From the NCBI GenBank assembly GCA_022820945.1, contig JAJEEP010000026.1, forward strand, positions 1 through 52,295: a stretch of DNA of 52,295 nucleotides, written 5' to 3'. How positions within the stretch are numbered: the stretch's first letter is position 1; each line of letters starts with the position of its first letter. A program made the position numbers and the translations under genes. Below, in pieces: positions 1 through 6,885 of the stretch. The notes beneath the pieces are model-generated. The model was not told where the DNA came from, did not search any database, and saw only the letters and a program-made list of their open reading frames with translations. The stretch is from Alphaproteobacteria bacterium (GTDB taxonomy: Bacteria; Pseudomonadota; Alphaproteobacteria; UBA828).

Positions 1-54
1 GCCGAACCGTTCCGACGGCGGATCGTCTCGGAGATCGATGCTAACTACTGGTGA
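1..54 (+). other. Possible 3' end of a coding region cut by the window edge
   Basis: Reading frame 1 stays open from the first base and ends with TGA at 52-54. It encodes a short charged tail that ends in IDANYW. It could be the C-terminus of a gene lying mostly outside the window. It is far too short to identify and may be chance. Confidence 0.2.
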
Positions 55-80
55 TCGCCAGGCTGCCGGCTTCTCTCACC

Positions 81-383
81 TCACGGGAACGCTGACGAGC
101 GAACCCTACGACGCCAACTCCGCGTAGCGGCTTCGTTCAAAGCGGGGTCGGTGAGTTGCGCCGCCATGGTCTTGCCAAGAGGGAACAGCGCCTCCTCCAG
201 CCCGATGAGGAAGAGCACGAGCCCGACGACGACATAGGCGAAGCCGACCGCGATACGGCGAAAATTCGCGGGTCGCTGACGCAGCACGACGATCTGAAAG
301 AACAGGACGAGGACGATCAGCGGCACGACGTCGCGTACCGTATCGAGGCCGACCGACGGCAATACGACGAGAATATCCACCAT
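81..383 (-). pseudogene. Truncated DUF1538 family membrane protein (third tandem copy)
   Basis: The first 80 or so residues match the N-terminus of the neighbouring DUF1538 protein closely (shared VGLDTVRD, FFQIVVLR, ALFPLGKTMAAQLTDPA). Similarity stops at about base 146. A short unrelated tail follows and a stop comes at residue 101, against about 260 residues in the full copy. The start ATG at 383 has a good ribosome binding site (GGAGAGG). The conserved second half of the family (FGTT.AEP and [10 protein letters not shown] motifs) is missing, so this is probably a gene broken by a deletion or rearrangement whose junction lies near base 146. It is last in a minus-strand run of three. Confidence 0.6.
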
Positions 384-421
384 ATCCGCCTCTCCTCAGT
401 TCACCGGTCTGCGCATCCGCA

Positions 422-1207
422 TCAGTGCCGGTGACGCAAATGCCGGCGCTTGCGCATGGCCTCACGCGCCGACGCCAGTTGGGCGTAGCCCAGCACGGCG
501 ATGATGGGGAACACACTGGCAAAGGCGATAAGTCCGAAGCCGTCGATCAGAGGGCTGCGCCCCGGCACGTTGGCAGCGAGGCCGAGACCCAGCGCGGCGA
601 CCAGCGGCACGGTCACGGTGGAGGTCGTGACGCCACCGGAATCGTAAGCGAGCGGGATGGTGGTGCGCGCGGCGAAGATCGTCTGCACGATCACGATCGC
701 GTAGCCGGCCATGATCAGATAGTGCAGCGGCAGCCCGATGACGATGCGGACAGCGCCCAGCCCAACGCCGATCGCAACGCCGATGGCGACCGCGATACGC
801 AGGCCCCAGGGCCTGATCGTTCCGCCGGAGACCGCGCCGGCCTTGTCGGCGACGGCCATGAGCGAGGGCTCCGCGATGGTGGTGCCGAAGCCGATCGCTG
901 CCGCAAACGCGTAGATCCAGCCATAGTCGAGCCAATGAGCCTTGGCCCCCTCCGCGATACCGAGGAACGCCGGGTCGGTCAGTTGCGCCGCCATCGTCTT
1001 GCCGAGCGGGAAGAGCGCCTGTTCCAGTCCGATGAGGAACAACGCGAGCCCGATGGTGACATAGACGAAGCCCACGACCACCTGGCCGGTGTTCGCCAGG
1101 CGCCTGCGCAGCACCACGATCTGGAAGAACAGGACGATGCCGATCAGAGGGGCTTCGTCACGCACCGTGTCCAGTCCGACGACGGCCAAGCGGGACAGCA
1201 GTTCCAC
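422..1207 (-). CDS. DUF1538 family integral membrane protein
   Basis: A 261-residue, very hydrophobic protein with about six to seven membrane segments. It carries the features I associate with DUF1538: FGTTIAEPSL near residue 107, [14 protein letters not shown] near residue 187 and a C-terminal [16 protein letters not shown]. The start is GTG at 1207, with AGAGGGAA six bases upstream. It lies 12 bases downstream of the other intact DUF1538 gene, so the two are surely co-transcribed, and the broken third copy follows. Two DUF1538 genes in tandem suggest a two-subunit membrane complex. I know no established substrate and none can be read from the context. Confidence 0.8.
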   Translation of the reverse strand: MELLSRLAVVGLDTVRDEAPLIGIVLFFQIVVLRRRLANTGQVVVGFVYVTIGLALFLIGLEQALFPLGKTMAAQLTDPAFLGIAEGAKAHWLDYGWIYAFAAAIGFGTTIAEPSLMAVADKAGAVSGGTIRPWGLRIAVAIGVAIGVGLGAVRIVIGLPLHYLIMAGYAIVIVQTIFAARTTIPLAYDSGGVTTSTVTVPLVAALGLGLAANVPGRSPLIDGFGLIAFASVFPIIAVLGYAQLASAREAMRKRRHLRHRH

Positions 1208-1219
1208 AGCGCTTCCCTC

Positions 1220-2032
1220 TCAGAACACCATGCCGAAGACGAGCACGAAGATGATAGGCGTGAGGCTCGCGTAGGCGATGAGTCCGAAGCCGTCGATCAG
1301 CGGGTTGCGTCCGCGAATTGCGGTGGCGAGGCCGACGCCGAGCGCCGTCACCATGGGCACCGTGATGGTCGAGGTCGTGACCCCGCCGGAATCGTAGGCG
1401 ATGCCGACGATCTCGTCCGGCGCGAGGAAGGTGAGACCGACGGCGATGACATAACCGCCAATGATCCAGTAGTGGAGCGGCCAGCCCTTGAGGATGCGGA
1501 GTACGCCGAGCGTGATACCGACGCCGACCGAGACCGCGACCGTGTAGCGCAGTCCGAGCGCGTAAGAGTCCATCGCGTCCGCATCGGCGGCGACGACTCC
1601 GGCCTCGGCGGCGACCCGGGCAGCCTCTGCCGTGACGGCGATCAGCGCAGGCTCCGCGACGGTGGTCCCGAAGCCGAGCGCGAAGGCGAAGACGAGGAGC
1701 CAGAACAGGCTCCCCTTCTGCGCAAACCCCTGGGCCAGGCCCTCGCCCAACGGGAAGAGGCCCATCTCCAGCCCCTTGATGAAGAGCGCGAGCCCCAGCA
1801 TCACGAGCACGAGCCCGCCGATGATGCCGCCGAGGTCGGGAAACGGTTGGCGCAGGACCCCGATCTGGAAGACCGCGACCACCACGATGATCGGCGCCAG
1901 ATCGCGCAGAGTACCGAGCACGAGGCCGGCAAAGGAGAGGAGCCCGGCCGCCACTCGATACTTCTTCAAGCGGTCGAGCTCGCGGGTCACTCGACGACCG
2001 ATCTTGGTCACGGCATCGGCGGGCGCAATCAT
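1220..2032 (-). CDS. DUF1538 family integral membrane protein (first gene of the run)
   Basis: A 270-residue membrane protein, paralogous to the downstream gene. Shared motifs are [30 protein letters not shown] and [19 protein letters not shown]. It differs by an N-terminal segment rich in charged residues (about residues 1-25) before the first membrane helix. I chose ATG 2032 because the residues encoded between 2086 and 2032 look like untranslated sequence and family members begin shortly before the [11 protein letters not shown] helix. It is the first gene of the run, so the promoter should lie in 2033-2240, shared with the divergent pxpA operon. Function unknown. Confidence 0.8.
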   Translation of the reverse strand: MIAPADAVTKIGRRVTRELDRLKKYRVAAGLLSFAGLVLGTLRDLAPIIVVVAVFQIGVLRQPFPDLGGIIGGLVLVMLGLALFIKGLEMGLFPLGEGLAQGFAQKGSLFWLLVFAFALGFGTTVAEPALIAVTAEAARVAAEAGVVAADADAMDSYALGLRYTVAVSVGVGITLGVLRILKGWPLHYWIIGGYVIAVGLTFLAPDEIVGIAYDSGGVTTSTITVPMVTALGVGLATAIRGRNPLIDGFGLIAYASLTPIIFVLVFGMVF

Positions 2033-2240
2033 TGCGACTCGGGTTCCGACTCGTTCGCCATATAAACACATGGCCACGGAGCACAAAGCAGCCGGGCCGT
2101 TCTCGATCGCGCCCTGTCCGCTCGCCGCAGCGCAGCGGCGGAATCGAGATTGCAGCGCATTCCTGCTACGGTTGAATGACGGTGCGCGTCACGCTCCGGC
2201 TGATGGCGGGCGGACAGGCGACGGAACGGCGGGGGAGACC

Positions 2241-2963
2241 ATGGGGATCGACATCAACTGCGACATGGGCGAGGCCTACAGCATCTACACCTGCGGCGAC
2301 GACGAGGCGATCATGCCCTACATCACCTCGGCCAACGTCGCCTGCGGCTTTCACGCCTCGGATCCCGGCGTCATGCACGCCACCGTCGTGCTCGCCAAGG
2401 AGCACGGCGTGAAGGTGGGGGCTCACCCCTCGTTCCCCGACCGCGACGGCTTCGGCCGGCGCTACATGAAGATGGACCGCAAGGAGCTGCGCGACGCCAT
2501 CATCTACCAGTGCGGCGCGCTGAAGGGCTTCCTCGAGATGGAGGGGATGACCCTCAATCACCTGAAGCCGCACGGCGCGCTCTACGGCGCCGCCTGGATC
2601 GACGAGGACGTGGCAACCGCCTGCGCCGAGGCGGCACAGGTCTTCGGCGTGCCCATGTACGGCACCACCGGCACCATGCACGAGACCGTCTGGCCGAAGT
2701 ACGCGGATGTCGTGTGGGAGATCTTCGCCGACCTCGACTACGACGACGAGGGCCGCTGCATCATCACCCGCGAGCACAAGTCGGTGGCGCCGGAGCAGGC
2801 AGTCGAGCAGATCATGCGCGTGGTGAACGATGGCGTGATCCGCTCCGTCAACGGCAAGGATGTGCCAACGAAGGCGGAGACGATCTGCGTCCATTCGGAC
2901 ACGCCGGGCGCCGTCGCGGTCGCCAAGGCCGTGCGCGAAGCGGTCGATCCCTACATCGAATAG
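2241..2963 (+). CDS. pxpA: 5-oxoprolinase subunit A (LamB/YcsF family)
   Basis: A 240-residue protein of the LamB/YcsF family. PxpA works with PxpB and PxpC to open 5-oxoproline (pyroglutamate) to glutamate with ATP. Diagnostic motifs are NCDMGE (6-11), SANVACGFHASDP (30-42), AHPSFPDRDGFGRR (61-74) and HLKPHGALY (107-115). ATG 2241 follows a strong GGGGGAG. Eight bases separate it from the next gene, an aminotransferase, so they form an operon. The partner genes pxpB and pxpC, which usually lie next to pxpA, are not in the window. Either they lie elsewhere or this copy works on another lactam together with the aminotransferase. Family assignment is firm, substrate less so. Confidence 0.88.
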   Translation: MGIDINCDMGEAYSIYTCGDDEAIMPYITSANVACGFHASDPGVMHATVVLAKEHGVKVGAHPSFPDRDGFGRRYMKMDRKELRDAIIYQCGALKGFLEMEGMTLNHLKPHGALYGAAWIDEDVATACAEAAQVFGVPMYGTTGTMHETVWPKYADVVWEIFADLDYDDEGRCIITREHKSVAPEQAVEQIMRVVNDGVIRSVNGKDVPTKAETICVHSDTPGAVAVAKAVREAVDPYIE

Positions 2964-2971
2964 GACAGGAC

Positions 2972-4384
2972 ATGAGCGCAGCAACACCGCAGCCGGACCC
3001 ATCGCCGGGCACCGGCATCCTCGCCTCGAACTCCGGCATCGTTCAGGCCTATCTCTCGAAGACGCCGGCTTCGGCGGCGCTCGCATCCGAGGCCAGGGAC
3101 ATCCTGCCCTCCGGCATCGTCCACGATGCGCGCCACATGCAGCCCTACGGCATCTACGTCACGCGGGCCGAAGGCTCGCGCAAGTGGGACCGGGACGGCA
3201 ACGAGTATGTCGACTACGCCGGCGGCCACGGCGCCCTGTTGCTGGGCCACGGCCGGCCGGAGGTTCTCGCCGCGATCCAGGAGGCGCTGCCGGACGGCAC
3301 GCATCCCGGCGCCAATCACGAGCGCGAGGTGCGCTGGGCGCAGATCGTGCGCGAGCTGGTGCCCTGCGCGGAGCGGGTGCGCTTCACCTCCTCCGGCACC
3401 GAGGCGACCCACATGGCGCTCCGCCTCGCCCGGGCGCATACCGGCAAGCACAAGATCGTGCGCTTCAAGGGTCACTTCCACGGCTGGCACGACCACATGA
3501 CCTCCGGCTACATCTCGCACTTCGACGGTGCGCCGACTGCCGGCGTGCTGCCCGACCTCGCGTCCCAGGTGATTCTGCTGCCTCCCGGCGACAAGGAGGC
3601 CGCGCGCGCGGCGTTCGAGGCTGACGACGATATCGCTGCCGCAATCCTGGAGCCGACCGGCGGCTCCTTCGGGCTCGTGCCCCACGCCTTCGAGTTCCTC
3701 GCTTTCCTGCGGGAGCTGACGGCGAAGCACAGCGTGGCGCTGATCTTCGACGAGGTGATTACCGGCTTACGCGTCTCCCCCGGCGGCGCGCAGGGGTATT
3801 TCGACGTCACACCCGACATGAGCACCCACGCCAAGATCATCGCCGGGGGCCTGCCCGGCGGCGCCGTGGCCGGGCGCAAGGAGATTCTCGACGACCTGGA
3901 CTTCTACGCGACCAGGGAGACCGGCCGCGAGAAGATCTTCCATCCCGGCACCTTCAACGCGAACCCCGTTTCCGCCGCCGCCGGCACGGCTGCGCTCACC
4001 ATCGTGCGGGATTCGGACGCCTGCGAGCGGGCGACAGCCTTCGGCGCCGAGCTGCGAGCCGGGCTCAACGCGGTGCTGGAGGATGAAGGCGTGCCCTGGT
4101 CGGTCTATGGCAGCTTCTCCTCCTTCCACCTCTTCATGAACCCGCGCGGGCGCGCAATCACACCGTCCACCTTCGATCCTCTCGAGATCGACTACGCCGA
4201 GCTCAAGGACCGCCCGCCGGAGCTCGTCAACAAGATCCGCCTCGGCCTGCTGGTGAACGGTGTGGACATTCAGGGCTGGCCCGGCGGCATGACCTCGGCT
4301 GCCAACACCGCCGACGACCTCCCCGTCACCGTCGACGCCTTCCGCGAGACCATCCGCATGTTGCGCCGCGAGGGCGAGCTCTAG
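2972..4384 (+). CDS. Class III PLP-dependent aminotransferase, glutamate-1-semialdehyde aminomutase-like
   Basis: A 470-residue fold-type I PLP enzyme. Visible are the phosphate-binding SSGTEA (about 140-145), FKGHFHGWHD, the cofactor aspartate in DEVITG (D260) and the Schiff-base lysine in AKIIAGGLPGG (K288). The order and spacing match the HemL/glutamate-1-semialdehyde aminomutase branch. The N-terminus is about 40 residues longer than typical HemL, so it is more likely an aminotransferase or mutase of that group than HemL itself. It follows pxpA by eight bases and precedes bioF by 42 bases. Since no bioA is present beside bioF-bioD, a role as the amine donor step for biotin is possible, but this is speculation. 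Otherwise it may act on the product of the PxpA-like enzyme. Confidence 0.82.
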   Translation: MSAATPQPDPSPGTGILASNSGIVQAYLSKTPASAALASEARDILPSGIVHDARHMQPYGIYVTRAEGSRKWDRDGNEYVDYAGGHGALLLGHGRPEVLAAIQEALPDGTHPGANHEREVRWAQIVRELVPCAERVRFTSSGTEATHMALRLARAHTGKHKIVRFKGHFHGWHDHMTSGYISHFDGAPTAGVLPDLASQVILLPPGDKEAARAAFEADDDIAAAILEPTGGSFGLVPHAFEFLAFLRELTAKHSVALIFDEVITGLRVSPGGAQGYFDVTPDMSTHAKIIAGGLPGGAVAGRKEILDDLDFYATRETGREKIFHPGTFNANPVSAAAGTAALTIVRDSDACERATAFGAELRAGLNAVLEDEGVPWSVYGSFSSFHLFMNPRGRAITPSTFDPLEIDYAELKDRPPELVNKIRLGLLVNGVDIQGWPGGMTSAANTADDLPVTVDAFRETIRMLRREGEL

Positions 4385-4426
4385 CCGCCACGCGCGCGGC
4401 ACCGCCGCCTCGGCGCGGGAGTGCGC

Positions 4427-5590
4427 ATGGATACGCTCGAACGCTTCGCCGAGGACAAGCTCGCCGCACTGGCGGAGCGGCAACTGCGCCGCACCGTCCA
4501 CGAAACCGCACCGTGCGGGCCGGTCAGTGTGAAGCGCAACGGACACACGTTGATCTCGTTCTGCAGCAACGACTACCTCAACCTGTCGCAGCACCCGGCG
4601 GTGAAGCGGGCCGCCATCGAGGCCACCGAGCGCTGGGGGGCCGGCGCCGGCGCGTCGCGGCTGGTGACCGGCAACCATCCCCTCTTCGCCGCGCTGGAAC
4701 GCCGCCTCGCCCGCCTCAAGGGCACCGACGATGCCTGCGTCTTCGGCTCGGGCTACCTTGCCAACCTCGGGATCGTCCCCAGCCTCGTCGGCGCCGGCGA
4801 CCTGATTGTCGCCGACGAGCTGAGCCACGCGTGTCTCCGCGCCGGCGCCGAGCTCTCACGCGCCAGGGTCGAGATCTTCCGTCACAACGACCTCGACCAT
4901 GTGGAGGAGCTGCTGGCCGAACACCGTGCCGGCCACGAGCGCGCGCTGCTACTCACCGACGGCGTGTTCAGCATGGACGGCGACCTCGCGCCGATCCCGG
5001 CGCTCGCCGAGATCGCGTCGGCTCACGACACCTGGTTGATGACCGACGACGCCCACGGCATCGGCGTGGTCGGTGGCGGTCGGGGTTCGAGCTTCGCCGG
5101 CAGCGCGAAGGTGGACGTGCCGCTGCAGATGGGCACGCTCTCCAAGGCTGTCGGCAGCTACGGCGGCTATCTCTGCGCGTCGCAGCCCGTGATCGACCTG
5201 ATCCGCACCCGCGCGCGTCCTTTCATCTACTCCACCGGCTTGCCGCCTGGCGTGGTCGCCGCCAGCATCGCGGCCCTCGACCAGATCGCGAACGATCCTG
5301 GCCTGGTCGCGGCGCCGCTGCGCAAGGCATCGCTCTTCTGCGCGCGCCTCAACCTGCCGGCGCCGGAAAGCTGCATCGTGCCCATCCTGCTCGGCGCCCC
5401 TGAGCGCGCGCTCGCGGCCTCGCGGCTACTGGAGGACGCGGGCTTTCTCGTCACCGCAATCCGGCCGCCGACGGTGCCGGAGGGCACGGCGCGTCTCCGC
5501 CTCACCTTCAGCGCGGGCCACGACGACGACGACATCGAGCGGCTCGCGGAGATCGTGCGCGAGCGCATTCTCGACGGAGACGAGCGATGA
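4427..5590 (+). CDS. bioF: 8-amino-7-oxononanoate synthase
   Basis: A 387-residue alpha-oxoamine synthase that condenses pimeloyl-ACP or pimeloyl-CoA with L-alanine in biotin synthesis. Seen are SFCSNDYLNLSQHP, GAGASRLVTGNHPLF, DDAHGIGVVG with D208 and H210, and the PLP lysine in GTLSKAVGSYGG (K240). These positions agree with the usual BioF layout. ATG 4427 is preferred over the in-frame GTG 4421 because GGGAG lies five bases before it. The stop overlaps the bioD start (ATGA), a sign of translational coupling. The presence of bioD next to it separates it from the related Kbl and HemA enzymes. Confidence 0.92.
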   Translation: MDTLERFAEDKLAALAERQLRRTVHETAPCGPVSVKRNGHTLISFCSNDYLNLSQHPAVKRAAIEATERWGAGAGASRLVTGNHPLFAALERRLARLKGTDDACVFGSGYLANLGIVPSLVGAGDLIVADELSHACLRAGAELSRARVEIFRHNDLDHVEELLAEHRAGHERALLLTDGVFSMDGDLAPIPALAEIASAHDTWLMTDDAHGIGVVGGGRGSSFAGSAKVDVPLQMGTLSKAVGSYGGYLCASQPVIDLIRTRARPFIYSTGLPPGVVAASIAALDQIANDPGLVAAPLRKASLFCARLNLPAPESCIVPILLGAPERALAASRLLEDAGFLVTAIRPPTVPEGTARLRLTFSAGHDDDDIERLAEIVRERILDGDER

Positions 5591-6270
5591 GCACGCTCTT
5601 CGTTACCGCCACGGGCACCGAGATCGGCAAGACCCTCGTCGCGGCCGCCCTTTGTCACCAGCTTCGCGCCGCGGGCCGGCCCGTGCGCGCGCTCAAGCCG
5701 GTGCTGAGCGGCTACGACCCGGCGACGCTCGCGGACAGCGACCCCGGCATCCTCCTCGCGAGCCTGGACGAGGTCGTGACCGAGGCGACCGTCGCCGAGA
5801 TCACGCCCTGGCGCTTCGCCGCCCCGCTCTCTCCCGACATGGCCGCAGCCCGCGAGGGGCGCCGCCTCGACCTCGCCGACATCGTCGCCTTCTGCCGCGC
5901 GGCCGAGGGCGACCCGCTGCTGATCGAGGGCATCGGCGGCGCCATGGTGCCGCTGAACAATGACTACACCGTGCTCGACTGGATCGCGGAACTCGGCGCG
6001 CCGGCGCTGGTGGTGACGGGCAGCTACCTCGGCACCATCAGCCACACGCTCACTACGCTGGCAGCTATACGCGGGCGAGGCATCCCCGTCGCCGGGCTGG
6101 TCATCAGCGAATCGCCAGAGAGTCCGGTGCCTCCAGCGGAGACGGCGGAATCCATCGCCAGGCACGCCGACCCCTTGCCGATCGAAATTCTGCCCCGCCT
6201 CCCCGCCGGTCCCGCACCCTGGCGCGCGGCCCCGCCCCTCGCCCATGCGCTGGGCCTCCTGGAAGCCTGA
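5587..6270 (+). CDS. bioD: ATP-dependent dethiobiotin synthetase
   Basis: A 227-residue P-loop enzyme that closes the ureido ring of dethiobiotin from diaminononanoate, CO2 and ATP. The N-terminal ATP loop GTEIGKT is at residues 10-16, followed by LKPVLSGYDP (substrate lysine region) and the LIEGIGGAMVPLN block that corresponds to the usual VEGAGG motif. It overlaps bioF by four bases. The operon ends here: bioA, bioB and bioC are not in the window, so the rest of the pathway must be encoded elsewhere or bypassed. Confidence 0.92.
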   Translation: MSTLFVTATGTEIGKTLVAAALCHQLRAAGRPVRALKPVLSGYDPATLADSDPGILLASLDEVVTEATVAEITPWRFAAPLSPDMAAAREGRRLDLADIVAFCRAAEGDPLLIEGIGGAMVPLNNDYTVLDWIAELGAPALVVTGSYLGTISHTLTTLAAIRGRGIPVAGLVISESPESPVPPAETAESIARHADPLPIEILPRLPAGPAPWRAAPPLAHALGLLEA

Positions 6271-6604
6271 GAACGAGCTACACCCCGGCTCCTCACGCTT
6301 CTGCAGGTTTTCGCCGCGATTTCCAGCAAGGAGCACCAAGTCCATCGTTGCATCATGACTTGCCTTGCATATGAATCGGCAGATGCGGCACATATGATAT
6401 CCTGACATACCATAAGTGATTGACTGCCTATTCGGTCTATGTGACTGTTGCGAACCGATTTGTTAGCGCTTGGTTATCAACGCGCTTTCAATTTTCACAA
6501 ATGGCAGCTCGTTGCTTTGTTCGGCAACCGGCTGTCAACGGCAGGGGAGCGAAACACCGGTCCGCGACCGCTCTCGCAACCGTTTGCACTGGGAATCGGA
6601 TCGT
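6271..6604 (+). other. AT-richer intergenic region, no gene recognised
   Basis: This 334-base stretch is visibly lower in G+C than its flanks. Short open frames inside it have no family features. Two CATATG palindromes (6368-6373 and 6391-6396) lie 23 bases apart, about two helical turns, which could be a regulatory site. No convincing -35/-10 pair or terminator was seen. Confidence 0.4.
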
Positions 6605-6856
6605 ATGGAACGCGGCCATACGGAGTATACGCATAGCCGGCACAAGAGCGGCGTCGAAAGCGCCACCACGACGGAGCGGGACCCGCGCAACCGCCCAATC
6701 AATCGGTACACGATCCGCTATGGTCTGGTGCTCTTGTTCGTTGCGTTGGGTGTCGGTCTCGCCGCGGCCCTGTTCCTGACGGTTGGAGCAGCGCATGCCG
6801 ACATCACGCATGAAAGCCTGACCGAACGCCCGGACTGCCGCGACGCCGGGCTCTGA
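6605..6856 (+). CDS. Small single-pass membrane or secreted protein, function unknown
   Basis: An 83-residue frame starting at ATG 6605, with GGGAA about ten bases upstream. The first 40 residues are polar and charged (RDPRNRPINRYTIRYG). One hydrophobic helix follows (about 44-65, LVLLFVALGVGLAAALFL) and then a short tail ending in CRDAGL. The AHA at the end of the helix could be a signal peptidase site, but the 40-residue cytoplasmic lead argues for a membrane anchor. The frame is open further upstream (to 6470), but that part looks non-coding. The stop lies inside a long hairpin shared with the convergent parC. I do not recognise the family, and it may be lineage-specific. Confidence 0.45.
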   Translation: MERGHTEYTHSRHKSGVESATTTERDPRNRPINRYTIRYGLVLLFVALGVGLAAALFLTVGAAHADITHESLTERPDCRDAGL

Positions 6857-6878
6857 TCCTCCGAATCAGGAGCCCGGC
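6845..6878. terminator. Stem-loop between convergent genes (probable bidirectional terminator)
   Basis: Arms GCCGGGCTCTGAT (6845-6857) and ATCAGGAGCCCGGC (6865-6878) pair over 13 base pairs with one bulged G, around a seven-base loop. The hairpin covers the stop codon of the small membrane gene and ends eight bases before the parC stop. There is no clear U-tract on either strand, so termination by the hairpin alone is not certain. Confidence 0.55.
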
Positions 6879-6885
6879 TCCCACT

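Noticed and set aside
425-2065. A 546-codon plus-strand frame rich in Asp, Arg and His
   Set aside because: It is the antisense of the two DUF1538 genes. Its composition is what the reverse of membrane-protein codons gives.
6420-6779. A 119-codon plus-strand frame in the gap after bioD
   Set aside because: It has no family features or ribosome binding site and overlaps the better-supported small membrane protein in another frame.
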